From a virus, in the IMG/VR virus record IMGVR_UViG_3300025141_000131, positions 1 through 53,531 of that record: a stretch of 53,531 nucleotides of DNA, one strand, 5' to 3'. The first letter of the stretch is position 1; every line of letters starts with the position of its first letter. Positions 5,628-14,200 of the stretch are shown here, piece after piece. The translations under genes and the position numbers were made by a program. Under the pieces are notes generated by a model, which had not been told where the DNA came from, did not search any database, and saw only the letters and a program-made list of their open reading frames with translations.

Positions 5628-5736
5628 ATTTTATTGGGTTATTAAATTCTTGTTTAAGAGTTGAGTACAATAATTCATCAAAGTAATCATCTCTATCTAC
5701 AAATCTCTGTTGTATTTTACTATAATATTTCTTCAT
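5608..5736 (-). CDS. hypothetical 42-aa protein
   Basis: Short ORF starting MKKYYSKIQQRFVDRDDYFDEL and ending KYEDDGI. It shares the TAATG junction with the 55-aa gene upstream (stop and start overlapping by one base), which is good evidence of translational coupling. It overlaps the following gene by 20 bases. No function can be assigned. Confidence 0.5.
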   Translation of the reverse strand: MKKYYSKIQQRFVDRDDYFDELLYSTLKQEFNNPIKYEDDGI

Positions 5737-5903
5737 TATTCAAATTTATCTATTAAGTCAATACATTCATCTATTTCTTCATCACTTAAAGTATATACAT
5801 ATTCATATAAATATTCATCAAGTGACATTTTTTCCTCTTTAAGTTGATATTTCTCATCTAATTTCTCCATGAGTTCTATCGCTTGTTCGTGTAAGTTTTT
5901 CAT
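5736..5903 (-). CDS. acidic hypothetical protein (55 aa)
   Basis: Acidic 55-aa protein starting MKNLHEQAIELMEKLDEKYQL, consisting of two likely helices, the second a strongly acidic stretch (SDEEIDECIDLIDKFE). The alternating leucine pattern could support a coiled coil. Coupling to the next gene through TAATG supports expression. Its role is unknown. Confidence 0.5.
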   Translation of the reverse strand: MKNLHEQAIELMEKLDEKYQLKEEKMSLDEYLYEYVYTLSDEEIDECIDLIDKFE

Positions 5904-5907
5904 ATTA

Positions 5908-6042
5908 TTATTCTTTTATTTCCCAATCTACATCTTCAAGATCATCAAAGTGACTTCCATCATAGAATATATCTTCAAGAAGATTATTTATTTCATCAAA
6001 GGTTAGATTAGATTTTAGTGTAATTGTTACTTTTTTATACAT
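5908..6042 (-). CDS. acidic hypothetical protein (44 aa)
   Basis: The 44-aa product starts MYKKVTITLKSNLTFDEINNLLEDI and ends in a D/E-rich stretch (HFDDLEDVDWEIKE). The beta-strand then helix pattern suggests a tiny alpha/beta fold. Its start overlaps the end of the upstream 37-aa gene by 8 bases. No family is recognised. Confidence 0.5.
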   Translation of the reverse strand: MYKKVTITLKSNLTFDEINNLLEDIFYDGSHFDDLEDVDWEIKE

Positions 6043-6148
6043 TATCTATTATTTTATTTATTTCATCTTGTAATTCATCACCTTCAAATTCATATTGTAA
6101 ATGTGAATATTCTTGTATTATTTGATTATAGATTTCTTCTCTATTCAT
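6035..6148 (-). CDS. acidic hypothetical 37-aa protein
   Basis: Short ORF starting MNREEIYNQIIQEYSHLQY, largely helical and acidic. The ATG follows the A/T-only leader typical of this phage and lies just downstream of the mini tRNA-like hairpin at 6169-6212. Cleavage at that hairpin would give this gene block its own 5' end. The product is unidentified. Confidence 0.45.
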   Translation of the reverse strand: MNREEIYNQIIQEYSHLQYEFEGDELQDEINKIIDNV

Positions 6149-6168
6149 AATTTATTATTTAATATTAG

Positions 6169-6212
6169 TTAATATGAAGAGAATCGAACTCTTCCTCGTT
6201 CCAAAATATTAA
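6169..6212 (-). ncRNA. mini tRNA-like hairpin (acceptor stem plus T arm only)
   Basis: On the minus strand TTAATAT pairs perfectly with ATATTAA (7 bp). The 3' side contains a consensus T arm, AAGAG-TTCGATT-CTCTT, but only 12 bases (TTTGGAACGAGG) stand where the D and anticodon arms should be. CTAA follows, as after the tRNA-like elements at 2267 and 3486. It cannot be a translating tRNA. The acceptor/T helix is the part recognised by RNase P, RNase Z and CCA enzyme, so a processing or 3'-end signal is likely. Confidence 0.6.
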
Positions 6213-6226
6213 TTTAGAGTAGTATG

Positions 6227-6457
6227 TTACTGTACTTCACACACTTCTCTCACTACAACAGGTACATTAGTTGAACTAGTATATGAGTTGTATTTTTTGA
6301 AACAATTAAGAGAATTTAATTTATCTTTCATAATTTCATACACTTCATCGTGATTATAAGATACTTTCTTACCACTTTTGAATTCAACATTTATAGTTGT
6401 GTTTTTACCGATTAGTGATTTTCTTATCACAAATCTTTTTAAATTTAAGTTTGACAT
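6227..6457 (-). CDS. basic hypothetical protein (76 aa)
   Basis: The 76-aa product starts MSNLNLKRFVIRKSLIGKNTTI, with beta-rich character (INVEFKSGKKVSYNHDEVYEIM) and a C-terminal VPVVVREVCEVQ. The net charge is basic. No family is recognised. It is the first gene after promoter-motif copy C, with a leader of about 60 bases, and its stop is followed within about 15 bases by the mini tRNA-like hairpin, giving a one-gene unit bounded by promoter and RNA element. Confidence 0.55.
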   Translation of the reverse strand: MSNLNLKRFVIRKSLIGKNTTINVEFKSGKKVSYNHDEVYEIMKDKLNSLNCFKKYNSYTSSTNVPVVVREVCEVQ

Positions 6458-6523
6458 AGTTTTTAATTTTAATTTATTATTTATTATTTATATTTAAGAA
6501 ATTGATTTTCAAGATCTTATATT

Positions 6524-6558
6524 ATTATTATCCAATTATAAACATAATTTGTCTGTAA
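6524..6558 (-). promoter_or_regulatory. copy C of the repeated leftward promoter motif
   Basis: Minus strand reads TTACAGACAAA, 14 bases, GGATAATAAT. The G variant gives CAGACA, closer to a -35 consensus, with GATAAT 17 bases downstream. It lies between the inverted-repeat cluster (6588-6648) and the 76-aa gene, so binding at those repeats could control it. Confidence 0.7.
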
Positions 6559-6587
6559 TGTTCATAAGTGTTAATTTGTTTATTATA

Positions 6588-6648
6588 TGACAAAGTGTCA
6601 TAAGTATTTGACAAAGTGTCATAGTGTCATACTAGTGACAACTTGTCA
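6588..6648 (-). promoter_or_regulatory. cluster of TGACA/TGTCA inverted repeats (operator or origin iterons)
   Basis: Two identical 13-base palindromic units TGACA-AAG-TGTCA occur at 6588-6600 and 6609-6621. TGTCA-TACTAG-TGACA follows at 6625-6640 and TGACA-ACT-TGTCA at 6636-6648. Spacing of the two identical units is 21 bases, two helical turns. The cluster is about 30 bases upstream of promoter copy C. A dimeric repressor/activator site or replication iterons are the natural readings; the sequence does not decide between them. Confidence 0.7.
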
Positions 6649-6650
6649 TA

Positions 6651-6800
6651 TTATAATTTATTAGTATAATCATAATTATTTTGATTTATAAAAAATCTAT
6701 ATTTATAGTTATGATTATATAATTTTTCATATAATTTATTATTAAACATGAATAGATTATTTTCTATTGATATTTCTTTTGATAATTTAGTTTGAATCAT
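6651..6800 (-). CDS. hypothetical 49-aa protein of extreme AT composition
   Basis: Short ORF starting MIQTKLSKEISIENNLFMF, extremely rich in N, K, Y, F and I codons. Its ATG overlaps the stop of the preceding 62-aa gene (ATGA), the only real evidence for translation. Its stop lies at the edge of the inverted-repeat cluster. The composition is so skewed that it could instead be non-coding AT-rich DNA. Confidence 0.4.
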   Translation of the reverse strand: MIQTKLSKEISIENNLFMFNNKLYEKLYNHNYKYRFFINQNNYDYTNKL

Positions 6801-6985
6801 TTTTTATATATTTTATATTTTAAGTAATGTTTATTTAATAATTTAGAAATTGAATCAATTTGTTTAGTAGTAATTTTATGAGTTGATATTAATTTATTAT
6901 TTAATATTATAAAATTGTAATGAAATTGATTTTGAATTAATTTTGATATTAATTGAGTTTGATATTTATTAGTTTGAATAATCAT
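6797..6985 (-). CDS. hypothetical 62-aa protein, first leftward gene
   Basis: The 62-aa product starts MIIQTNKYQTQLISKLIQNQF and is rich in I, N, K, Q and Y, ending in a basic tail (YLKYKIYKK). Promoter-motif copy D lies directly upstream with a predicted leader of about eight bases, so this is the first gene of the leftward module beside the divergent region. It may be a small early regulator, but no helix-turn-helix is evident. Confidence 0.5.
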   Translation of the reverse strand: MIIQTNKYQTQLISKLIQNQFHYNFIILNNKLISTHKITTKQIDSISKLLNKHYLKYKIYKK

Positions 6986-6997
6986 ACATTGTTTATT

Positions 6998-7031
6998 ATA
7001 TTATCCACTTCGGAAGATATTTTGTCTGTGA
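6998..7031 (-). promoter_or_regulatory. copy D of the repeated leftward promoter motif
   Basis: Minus strand has TCACAGACAAA, exactly 14 bases, GGATAATAT, then AATAAACAATG. It is the promoter-most copy of the leftward module and lies at the border of the non-coding divergent region. Confidence 0.7.
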
Positions 7032-7334
7032 AATGCTTGATAGGTTTTACCAGAAAAAGGCCTAAAAAAGCCCTAAAAAGGGTAGGGCCAGCCAAAAAAA
7101 AGGGGTTTTACAGAGTAAAAAGAGTTAGAGAGAGGAGGGGGGACGCTATACCTCTCTATTCGTAATATTTTTTAGAAAAGCTCTCTCCCTTAATGATAAT
7201 ATACTACGTATATTATCTAGATAGGAGTAATATATATACTATATACCCTATATATACCTTATAAGGGGGAAAAATAATATGTAAAAACGAGAAATAACCT
7301 GTAAGTATATAAACTATAACAAACTCGAGAAAAA
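7032..7334. other. non-coding divergent region between leftward and rightward modules
   Basis: About 300 bases without a convincing gene. The left part is polypurine and locally G/C-rich: GGCCTAAAAA and GCCCTAAAAAGGG repeats, two GGTTTTAC copies (near 7032 and 7106), and a GAGAGAGGAGGGGGGAC tract. The right part is alternating T/A (7195-7260) with the inverted repeat at 7195-7217. TATAAACTAT lies at 7308-7317 before the first rightward ATG. It probably holds the rightward promoter and perhaps an origin or packaging site. Confidence 0.5.
7195..7217. promoter_or_regulatory. perfect 10-bp inverted repeat in the divergent region
   Basis: GATAATATAC and GTATATTATC are exact reverse complements separated by TAC. 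The site lies about 120 bases before the first rightward gene. A two-fold symmetric protein-binding site is the simplest reading; pure AT hairpin extrusion or a weak terminator is possible, but no T run follows. Confidence 0.55.
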
Positions 7335-7790
7335 ATGGCAAATATATCAACATATCCTTTAGGAACACCAGCATCTTCTGATCTTATCCCAGGAACACAG
7401 AAATATACAGATGCAAACGGTGAAACTAAAAACCTTACAAAGAACTTCACGGTGTCACAGCTAGCAGCTTTTGCTAATTCTTATGATTTGGGATATACAG
7501 TGTATACTGCTTTGGTTAATCAAGACGGTACAGCTGATCCCACCCAAACAATACTCCAAAACACAACCGGTCAAACATTAACTTGGGCTAGAACATCCGC
7601 TGGACTTTATACTGTTACCAGTGGTGCTGCGTTATTTACGGCTGATAAAACTATTGTGTTTTTTGAGTCCAATCATATTTTCACACAATTGAACTGGACT
7701 AGAACAAGTACAACAGTTATAACAGTTAATACAAATGAGGAAGACGATAGAATATCAAATGCTCCTTTTGAAGTAAGAATATACTCATAA
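7335..7790 (+). CDS. fibre-associated structural protein (151 aa)
   Basis: The 151-aa product starts MANISTYPLGTPASSDLIPG and is rich in T, S, N and A without charged clusters, typical of phage fibre or adhesin components. Residues 5-50 share a pattern with the next gene (YP-x-x-T, I-x-G-T, T-K-x-F-T, A-x-F/L-N), suggesting a common virion-attachment domain. The remainder is beta-rich. It opens the rightward module, with TATAAACTAT 17 bases upstream of the ATG and no Shine-Dalgarno. Confidence 0.65.
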   Translation: MANISTYPLGTPASSDLIPGTQKYTDANGETKNLTKNFTVSQLAAFANSYDLGYTVYTALVNQDGTADPTQTILQNTTGQTLTWARTSAGLYTVTSGAALFTADKTIVFFESNHIFTQLNWTRTSTTVITVNTNEEDDRISNAPFEVRIYS

Positions 7791-7801
7791 CAAACTAACA
7801 C

Positions 7802-8506
7802 ATGGCAAGAATTAGCTCATATCCATACGATACTACAGTTCAAGATAACGACGCATGGATAGGAACAGAAGGTTCAAATAGAAGAACCAAGCAATTCACT
7901 GCGGAAGCAGTAGCTGAGTATTTAAACATAAATGCTAAAGTAAACATCGGAGGACAAATGTCCTTTAAATGGACTGATGCTGAAAAAGGTGGTGAAGGTA
8001 CAGTATCAGCAGTAGGTGGTGGCGGTGCTGGTTCAGGATTTAATACCATTACAGATTTATTTTTATCGGTAACAGAAATTAACGGGCAAAATGTAGTTGC
8101 TTTTTTAGACTATATAAAAACAAAAAATATTTTACTAGGACAAGGAGATCAAATTAGTCAATTTGGTCATTATACATTAGATACTTATGTAAAAGATACA
8201 GATCCTCTGTATTACAAAGCTGGTTTAACGTATATCGGCGGAAACGGTTCCATAGTAAACGACAAACAATATACACTAATTCATTTTGACATTAGTGATT
8301 CATACGATAAAACTTTTACCTATACCCAAGGAGTACCTGGTAATCCATGGGTGATAGTACACAACTTAAACAAATACCCTTCTGTGTCAGTAACTGATAC
8401 TAATGTAACTCCAAGAGTAGTTAATGCACAGGTAGATTACGATAATGTAAATCAAGTAACTGTTACCTTCGCTGGCAATCAAGCAGGTAAAGCTTACTTA
8501 AACTAA
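7802..8506 (+). CDS. tail fibre / adhesin-type protein (234 aa)
   Basis: The 234-aa product starts MARISSYPYDTTVQDNDAWIG. The N-terminal 45 residues resemble those of the upstream 151-aa protein. A GGGGAG hinge near residue 73 separates this from a beta-rich middle and a C-terminal strand domain (KTFTYTQGVPGNPWVIVHNL) of the kind ending many phage fibre proteins. It probably forms part of a host-recognition appendage. The gap to the previous gene is 11 bases, so it is co-transcribed. Confidence 0.65.
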   Translation: MARISSYPYDTTVQDNDAWIGTEGSNRRTKQFTAEAVAEYLNINAKVNIGGQMSFKWTDAEKGGEGTVSAVGGGGAGSGFNTITDLFLSVTEINGQNVVAFLDYIKTKNILLGQGDQISQFGHYTLDTYVKDTDPLYYKAGLTYIGGNGSIVNDKQYTLIHFDISDSYDKTFTYTQGVPGNPWVIVHNLNKYPSVSVTDTNVTPRVVNAQVDYDNVNQVTVTFAGNQAGKAYLN

Positions 8507-8525
8507 CAAATAAACAAACAACGCA

Positions 8526-11180
8526 ATGCCAATACAATTTTTAAATACCGTAAATTTTAATCAAAACAACTTAACAAACGTTGTTATTGATCCTACAGGT
8601 TCCGCACCTACCACTACAGAAGGTGCTATGTACTATGATACTACTGATGATATTATGTATTATAGAAACGCATCAGCATGGGTCGCAATGGACGGATCTA
8701 GTACTGGTGTAACAACTTTTACAAATGCGAATGGAACATTCATTTCAGCTGGAACTACTAATACCGCAGCAACTGGCGCGGTAACAATGGGAACTATAGA
8801 TCTTTCTGCATCAGGTTCAGCAAGTGGTACTACTTTCCTTAGAGGGGATAATACTTGGGCAACTCCTGCTGGAGCATATTCTTGGTGGAAACTAGAAGGA
8901 GATAGTGGTACTCCAATAGAAATAGATGATGGATTTAGAGTAGATTTTGAAGGAGATACTGGTATTACAACTACTGTAACCTCTGGTACTCCAAATGTAT
9001 TAACTATAGATCTTGATGATACAGCTGTAACTCCAGGATCTTATACGTATTCATCTATAACAGTTGATCAACAAGGTAGATTAACTGCAGCATCCTCTGG
9101 ATCAGCTCCAGGAACAATGGATGACTGGACTGTAAGAGATAGTGGTGATGATGATGAAACAGTTTCTGATAATAAGTTTTTAAAGTTTGTAACTGCTACT
9201 GGTGCACTTGCAACAAATCTTTCAGGTGCAGGTACAACTGGAGATCCATTTATAATGACACTTACTTCTCCAAATGATAACACTACATATAGTGTTGCAA
9301 CTTCTTCCGCACTTGGTTTAGTTAAACTTGAGGACGATACAACACAAACTACAGCTGCAAATGCAGTTACAACTACAGCATCGAGAACTTATGGTCTACA
9401 ACTTAATAGTTCTAACCAAGGCGTAATAAACGTACCATGGACTGATACTACAACTAATTATACTTATGCTTTAAGCGTAGGCGCAGTATCATCTAATGAA
9501 TCTACACTATCATTAACTGGTGGTGGAGGTGGTAGTACTACTACTGCTAAATTCTCAGGTACTGCTACGGGAATTGTAATTACAACTCCTTCTACTGGTG
9601 ACGGTGGTGATATTACAATCGGTTTACAAGATGATGTAACGGTTCCTGGAGAATTAACAGTTTCTGGAACTGGACAATCAAGCTTTGGCGGTAAAGTAAC
9701 AGGTGTAACACCTACAGCTTCTACTGATTTAGCAACTAAAGGATATGTTGATACATTAGTTTCAGGAGGTTTAACTTTTAAAGACGGCTTTGATGCTGAT
9801 GGTGGTGCTATTGACGGTGGAGGTAATCTTACTTCTGGTGGTTCAAGAGTTGCAATAACAGTTGGTGATTACTATGTAGTTACTGGTGCTGGTAATTTCT
9901 ACGCAAACGCATCTTATCCATTAGATGATGGTGATTCAGTAATATGTAAGTCTGCAGCGAGCGCGGGTGCTTCTGTAGTAACAGACTGGGTTATTGTATC
10001 TCAAGGTATTGTAGTTAATAGCTTTACAAATACAAACGGAACATTCGTTTCCGCTGGTACCCAAAACAGTGCTGCTAATGGAGCAGTTACAATGGGTACG
10101 ATAGATTTATCTGCTACAGGTACTCCTTCAGGAAGTAATTTCCTTAGAGGTGATAACACCTGGGCTGTTCCTACAAACACTACTTATAGCGCAGCAACTG
10201 CTTCAGCTTTAGGATTAATGAAGTTAGAAGATGACACTGAACAATCAGTAGCAGCAAATGCTGTTAGTGCAACTGCTAGTAGAACATATGGAATACAGTT
10301 TAACTCTAGTGATCAAGCTGTTGTAAACGTTCCATGGACTGATACAAATACAACTTATAGTGTAGCAACAGCTTCGGCATTAGGACTTGTTAAACTAGAA
10401 GACGATACAGAGCAAAGTGTAGCTGCTAACGCGGTTTCTGCAACAGCTAGTCGTACTTATGGTATTCAGCTTAATAGCTCAGAACAAGCGGTAGTAAATG
10501 TACCTTGGACGGATACGAACACTACATACAGTGCGATGACATCATCTGCTCTAGGATTAGGTAAGTTAGAAGATGATACTACACAGACAACTGCGGCTAA
10601 CGCGGTTACGACTACAGCAAGTAGAACTTACGGAATTCAATTTAATTCTTCAAATCAATTAGTAGTAAATGTCCCTTGGACAGATACAACTGGAGCAGTA
10701 ACCTCAGTAGCTGCATCATCTACTAATGATGAACTTGGAGCTATTGTATCTCCTACAACTGGAGCAGTAAAAGTTGGTATCGATATTAAAGGTACTACAA
10801 ATTTAGGTGCAGCACCAGCAGGCGGTGATGAATTATTAATACACGATGTTACTGCTGATCGAAATTATGCAATTACAGTTGATAACTTAATCAACACTGT
10901 TTCGCGTGGTATGAGAGTATCATTAGATACAGCTCTTGGTTATGTTGCTGCACAATCAGGTGCACCAGCTGGAACAGAAGGTTGGGTAGTTGATTTAGAT
11001 CACGCATCAGTATTCCCAACATTAGCTAGTTCTTTAGATGTATCATGTGAGGTAATAACTTCAGGTGGTGAAACAGTATATGCTGATGTAACCAGAGGAA
11101 CTAAAGACATGACAATAAATTTTGTTGGTAGCGGTATATCACAAGGAACATATGAGGTTATTCTTACAAGAGTAGCATAA
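8526..11180 (+). CDS. large repetitive tail fibre protein (884 aa)
   Basis: Long S/T/A/G-rich fibre protein. The N-terminus (MPIQFLNTVNFNQNNLTNVV) and the segment TTTEGAMYYDTTDDIMYYRN are typical of marine phage fibres. The shaft contains four copies of a 57-residue unit (TYSVATASALGLVKLEDDT ... YGIQLNSS ... VNVPWTDT), one at about residues 253-312 and three in tandem at about 551-721. A TKGYVDTLVSGGLTFKDG segment lies between them. The C-terminal 150 residues are non-repetitive and probably form the tip. It probably trimerises; the role in receptor binding is inferred. Confidence 0.8.
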   Translation: MPIQFLNTVNFNQNNLTNVVIDPTGSAPTTTEGAMYYDTTDDIMYYRNASAWVAMDGSSTGVTTFTNANGTFISAGTTNTAATGAVTMGTIDLSASGSASGTTFLRGDNTWATPAGAYSWWKLEGDSGTPIEIDDGFRVDFEGDTGITTTVTSGTPNVLTIDLDDTAVTPGSYTYSSITVDQQGRLTAASSGSAPGTMDDWTVRDSGDDDETVSDNKFLKFVTATGALATNLSGAGTTGDPFIMTLTSPNDNTTYSVATSSALGLVKLEDDTTQTTAANAVTTTASRTYGLQLNSSNQGVINVPWTDTTTNYTYALSVGAVSSNESTLSLTGGGGGSTTTAKFSGTATGIVITTPSTGDGGDITIGLQDDVTVPGELTVSGTGQSSFGGKVTGVTPTASTDLATKGYVDTLVSGGLTFKDGFDADGGAIDGGGNLTSGGSRVAITVGDYYVVTGAGNFYANASYPLDDGDSVICKSAASAGASVVTDWVIVSQGIVVNSFTNTNGTFVSAGTQNSAANGAVTMGTIDLSATGTPSGSNFLRGDNTWAVPTNTTYSAATASALGLMKLEDDTEQSVAANAVSATASRTYGIQFNSSDQAVVNVPWTDTNTTYSVATASALGLVKLEDDTEQSVAANAVSATASRTYGIQLNSSEQAVVNVPWTDTNTTYSAMTSSALGLGKLEDDTTQTTAANAVTTTASRTYGIQFNSSNQLVVNVPWTDTTGAVTSVAASSTNDELGAIVSPTTGAVKVGIDIKGTTNLGAAPAGGDELLIHDVTADRNYAITVDNLINTVSRGMRVSLDTALGYVAAQSGAPAGTEGWVVDLDHASVFPTLASSLDVSCEVITSGGETVYADVTRGTKDMTINFVGSGISQGTYEVILTRVA
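10176..10688 (+). repeat. three tandem 171-bp repeats inside the fibre gene
   Basis: Units begin at 10176, 10347 and 10518, an exact 171-base (57-codon) period, with a fourth related copy near 9283-9462. Protein repeats are near identical (SALGLxKLEDDT, AANAV, ASRTYGIQ, VNVPWTDT), but many third codon positions differ, so the copies are old or kept under purifying selection rather than freshly duplicated. Confidence 0.85.
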
Positions 11181-11203
11181 ATTAAATATAATAAATATTA
11201 GCT

Positions 11204-14200
11204 ATGGCTATAAATTTTTTAAATCACGGAAGTTTTCCAGATGATGCAGAATTAATTTTTGGAGATGGCTCAGATTTAAAAATATATCATTCAAGTGGAA
11301 ATTCTAGTATTAAAAATATTACTGGGCAACTTAGATTTGGTGGTAATGATATAAGACTACAAACTCAGAATTTTAGTGAAGATTATATACTTTGTGAGGA
11401 TGGTGGGGCAGTTACTTTATATTATGATGATTCTGCAAAACTAGCAACTGATAGTGCGGGAGTAACAGTAACAGGCATAGTAACTGCTACTGGTGGAACT
11501 TCTACAGAGTGGAATGAGGCTTACGATAACATGATAACTGCATTTAGTGATTCAGGTTCATCAACTATTACTTTAACGCTTACACAACAAGATGGTGGTA
11601 CTTTAACTACTTCATTTAGTAATCCACAAGGAACAGTAACAAGTGTTACTGCAGGAACAGGTTTAGATGGTGGTACAATAACTGGATCAGGTACAATAGA
11701 TTTAGCTGACACAGCAGTAAGTGCAGGTTCTTATACTAACGCTTCAATAACAGTAGACGCCCAAGGTAGACTTACCGCAGCATCTACTGGAAGTGATGCC
11801 CAAGGAGTTACTTCAATAACATTCACATCGGATTCAGGAAGTACATCTGCTATAACAAGTACTGGAACAATCGACATAGCTGGTGGAACAAACGTAACAA
11901 CATCCGCAACTGGATCAACTGTTACTATTAACTCTACTGATCAATATACAGGTACAGTTACTTCAGTTTCGTCTAGTACAACTGATCAATTGACAGTAGC
12001 TAATTCAACAACAACTCCAGCATTAACTATTGTAACAGGTGCTGTAACAAATGGCGGAACTGCATTAGCAACTGGTGATCAAATATATGACGCCACAACC
12101 ACAAGATTAAGTGGTTATTTACCTCTTACAGCTGGCTCAGGCGTTCCTTTAACAGGTAGCTTATATATTGAAGCAGCAAGTACGCCTCAACTAAATATAA
12201 AAGATACTACAAATAATTTAGTAGGTAGATTTAGAGTTGGAAATACTTCAATGTACATAGACGCTGATGCAGGAGAAGGAGTAGCAAGTACATCAATGCA
12301 ACTACAAATAGATGCTGAAACAAAATTAAACCTTACAGAAAGTATTAGTAGATTCCAAGGTCAAAATGTATCTATAAGAAGAGAGGATACAGTACCAGTT
12401 CTTAATTTTGAAAGAAATGATGCTACTATAGTTTCTGGTAATGATATAGGACAACTGATATTTAAAGGTGCAGATCCAAGTAGTTATAATGAAGGAGCAA
12501 GGATGTCAGTAGAAGCTGATGGCACGTGGGATACAGATACTTTTCCAACTCGAATAAAATTTGAAGTAAAAGCAACTGATACATTACAAACTGCACTAAA
12601 AATAAACTCTGATGCAGAAATAAATTTTGGTCAGTATGGTAGTGGAACTTTTACAGGAACTTCAGCTTATTATATAATTGCAAATTCATCAGGTAATCTT
12701 ATAGAAAAAACTCCAGCCCAAGTAAGAACAGATATTGGAGCTGGTACAGGTGATGGTACAGTAACAAGCATCACTGCGGGAACAGGTTTGGACGGAGGAA
12801 CTATAACAGGTTCTGGTACGATAGATTTAGCAGATACAGCAGTTACCGCTGGAAGTTATACCTCTGCAGCAATAACTGTAGATGCACAAGGAAGAATAAC
12901 AGCGGCGTCAAGTGGAAGTCCAGGGGACATCACAGGGGTAACAGCAGGTAATTATTTAAATGGTGGTGGTACTTCAGGTACAGTAACTGTTAATCATGAT
13001 ACAACATCAAGATCAGATACTTCTTCATCAGCTTCACCAGGATCAGCTGGAACATTTACATGTGTTGATTCGGTAACAACTGGAACTTATGGACATATTA
13101 CTGCTTTAAATCTTAAGACAGTAACAATGCCTACTTCAAGTAGTACTACAGGTACTGTAACCAGTGTTGCAACAGGTGCTGGATTAAGCGGAGGTACAAT
13201 AACTACTACAGGTACACTAATACTAGATGTAGAAAGCTCAACTACCACCACAACATCAAGTAATGCGGATTGGTTCTCTATTGCCAACACAGGAGGTACT
13301 ACATATAAAATAGCCCCGGGAGATATTGATCTTTCTACAATGAATAACGATTCTGGCTGGACAACTAATTCAGGAACAGTAACTAGTGTAGCAACCAGTT
13401 CTCCAATTACAGGTGGTACTATAACAGGTAGTGGGACAATAGGAATTAGTAATGCAACAGGTACTACAGTGGGTGCAGCCGCAATTCAAGCGGGAACAGG
13501 AATTAGTGTTAGTGATAGTAGTGGTGTTTATACAATAACAAATAGTTCTCCTTCTTCAGGAGGTACAGTTACTTCAGTAGCTGTAACAGTAGGAACAGGA
13601 TTAGATGTATCAGGTTCTCCTATAACAGGCAGTGGTACAATTGATATTGATTTAGATTTAACTGAACTTACATTAGGCGCTGGTATAGATTCAACAGCAA
13701 CTGGTCTTAGTTTAGATTTATCTGAATTTACCGACATGACAGCTACTATGACAGGTAGTGACGAATTTATTGTATTAGATAGTTCAGCTGAAAGAAGAAA
13801 AGCAGCAAGTGAAATTGGATTAAGTATATTTAGTAATGATTCAGGATTTACTACAAATACTGGCACAGTAACTTCAGTAGCGGTAACTGCTGGAAGTGGG
13901 ATTAGCATATCAGGTTCTCCAATTACAGGTAGTGGTACTATAACTGTTACAAATACTCAAACTTCTGATACAGGAGTTCCTGCGATTTTATCTGATGGTG
14001 CAAGTCCTACATTAAATACAGGAATAAGCGCAGCAGAAGTAAGATCTTTAATTGGAGCGGGTACTTCTTCAACTACAGGTACCGTAACAAGTATAACTGT
14101 AGGAGCAGGGGATGGTTTAACTGGCGGTGGAACAATTACAACATCTGGAACAGTTACTTTAGATGTTGGAGCTGGTACAGGAATTGATGTTGGAGCTGAT

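Noticed and set aside
6953-7165. A 70-aa plus-strand ORF crossing the divergent region
   Set aside because: It begins antisense to the first leftward gene, crosses promoter copy D and the polypurine tract, and has low-complexity basic sequence; no leader or neighbour supports it.
10176-10688. Periodic repeats considered as a CRISPR array
   Set aside because: The 171-base period is an exact multiple of three, wholly coding, and repeats extend over the entire unit with no distinct spacers.
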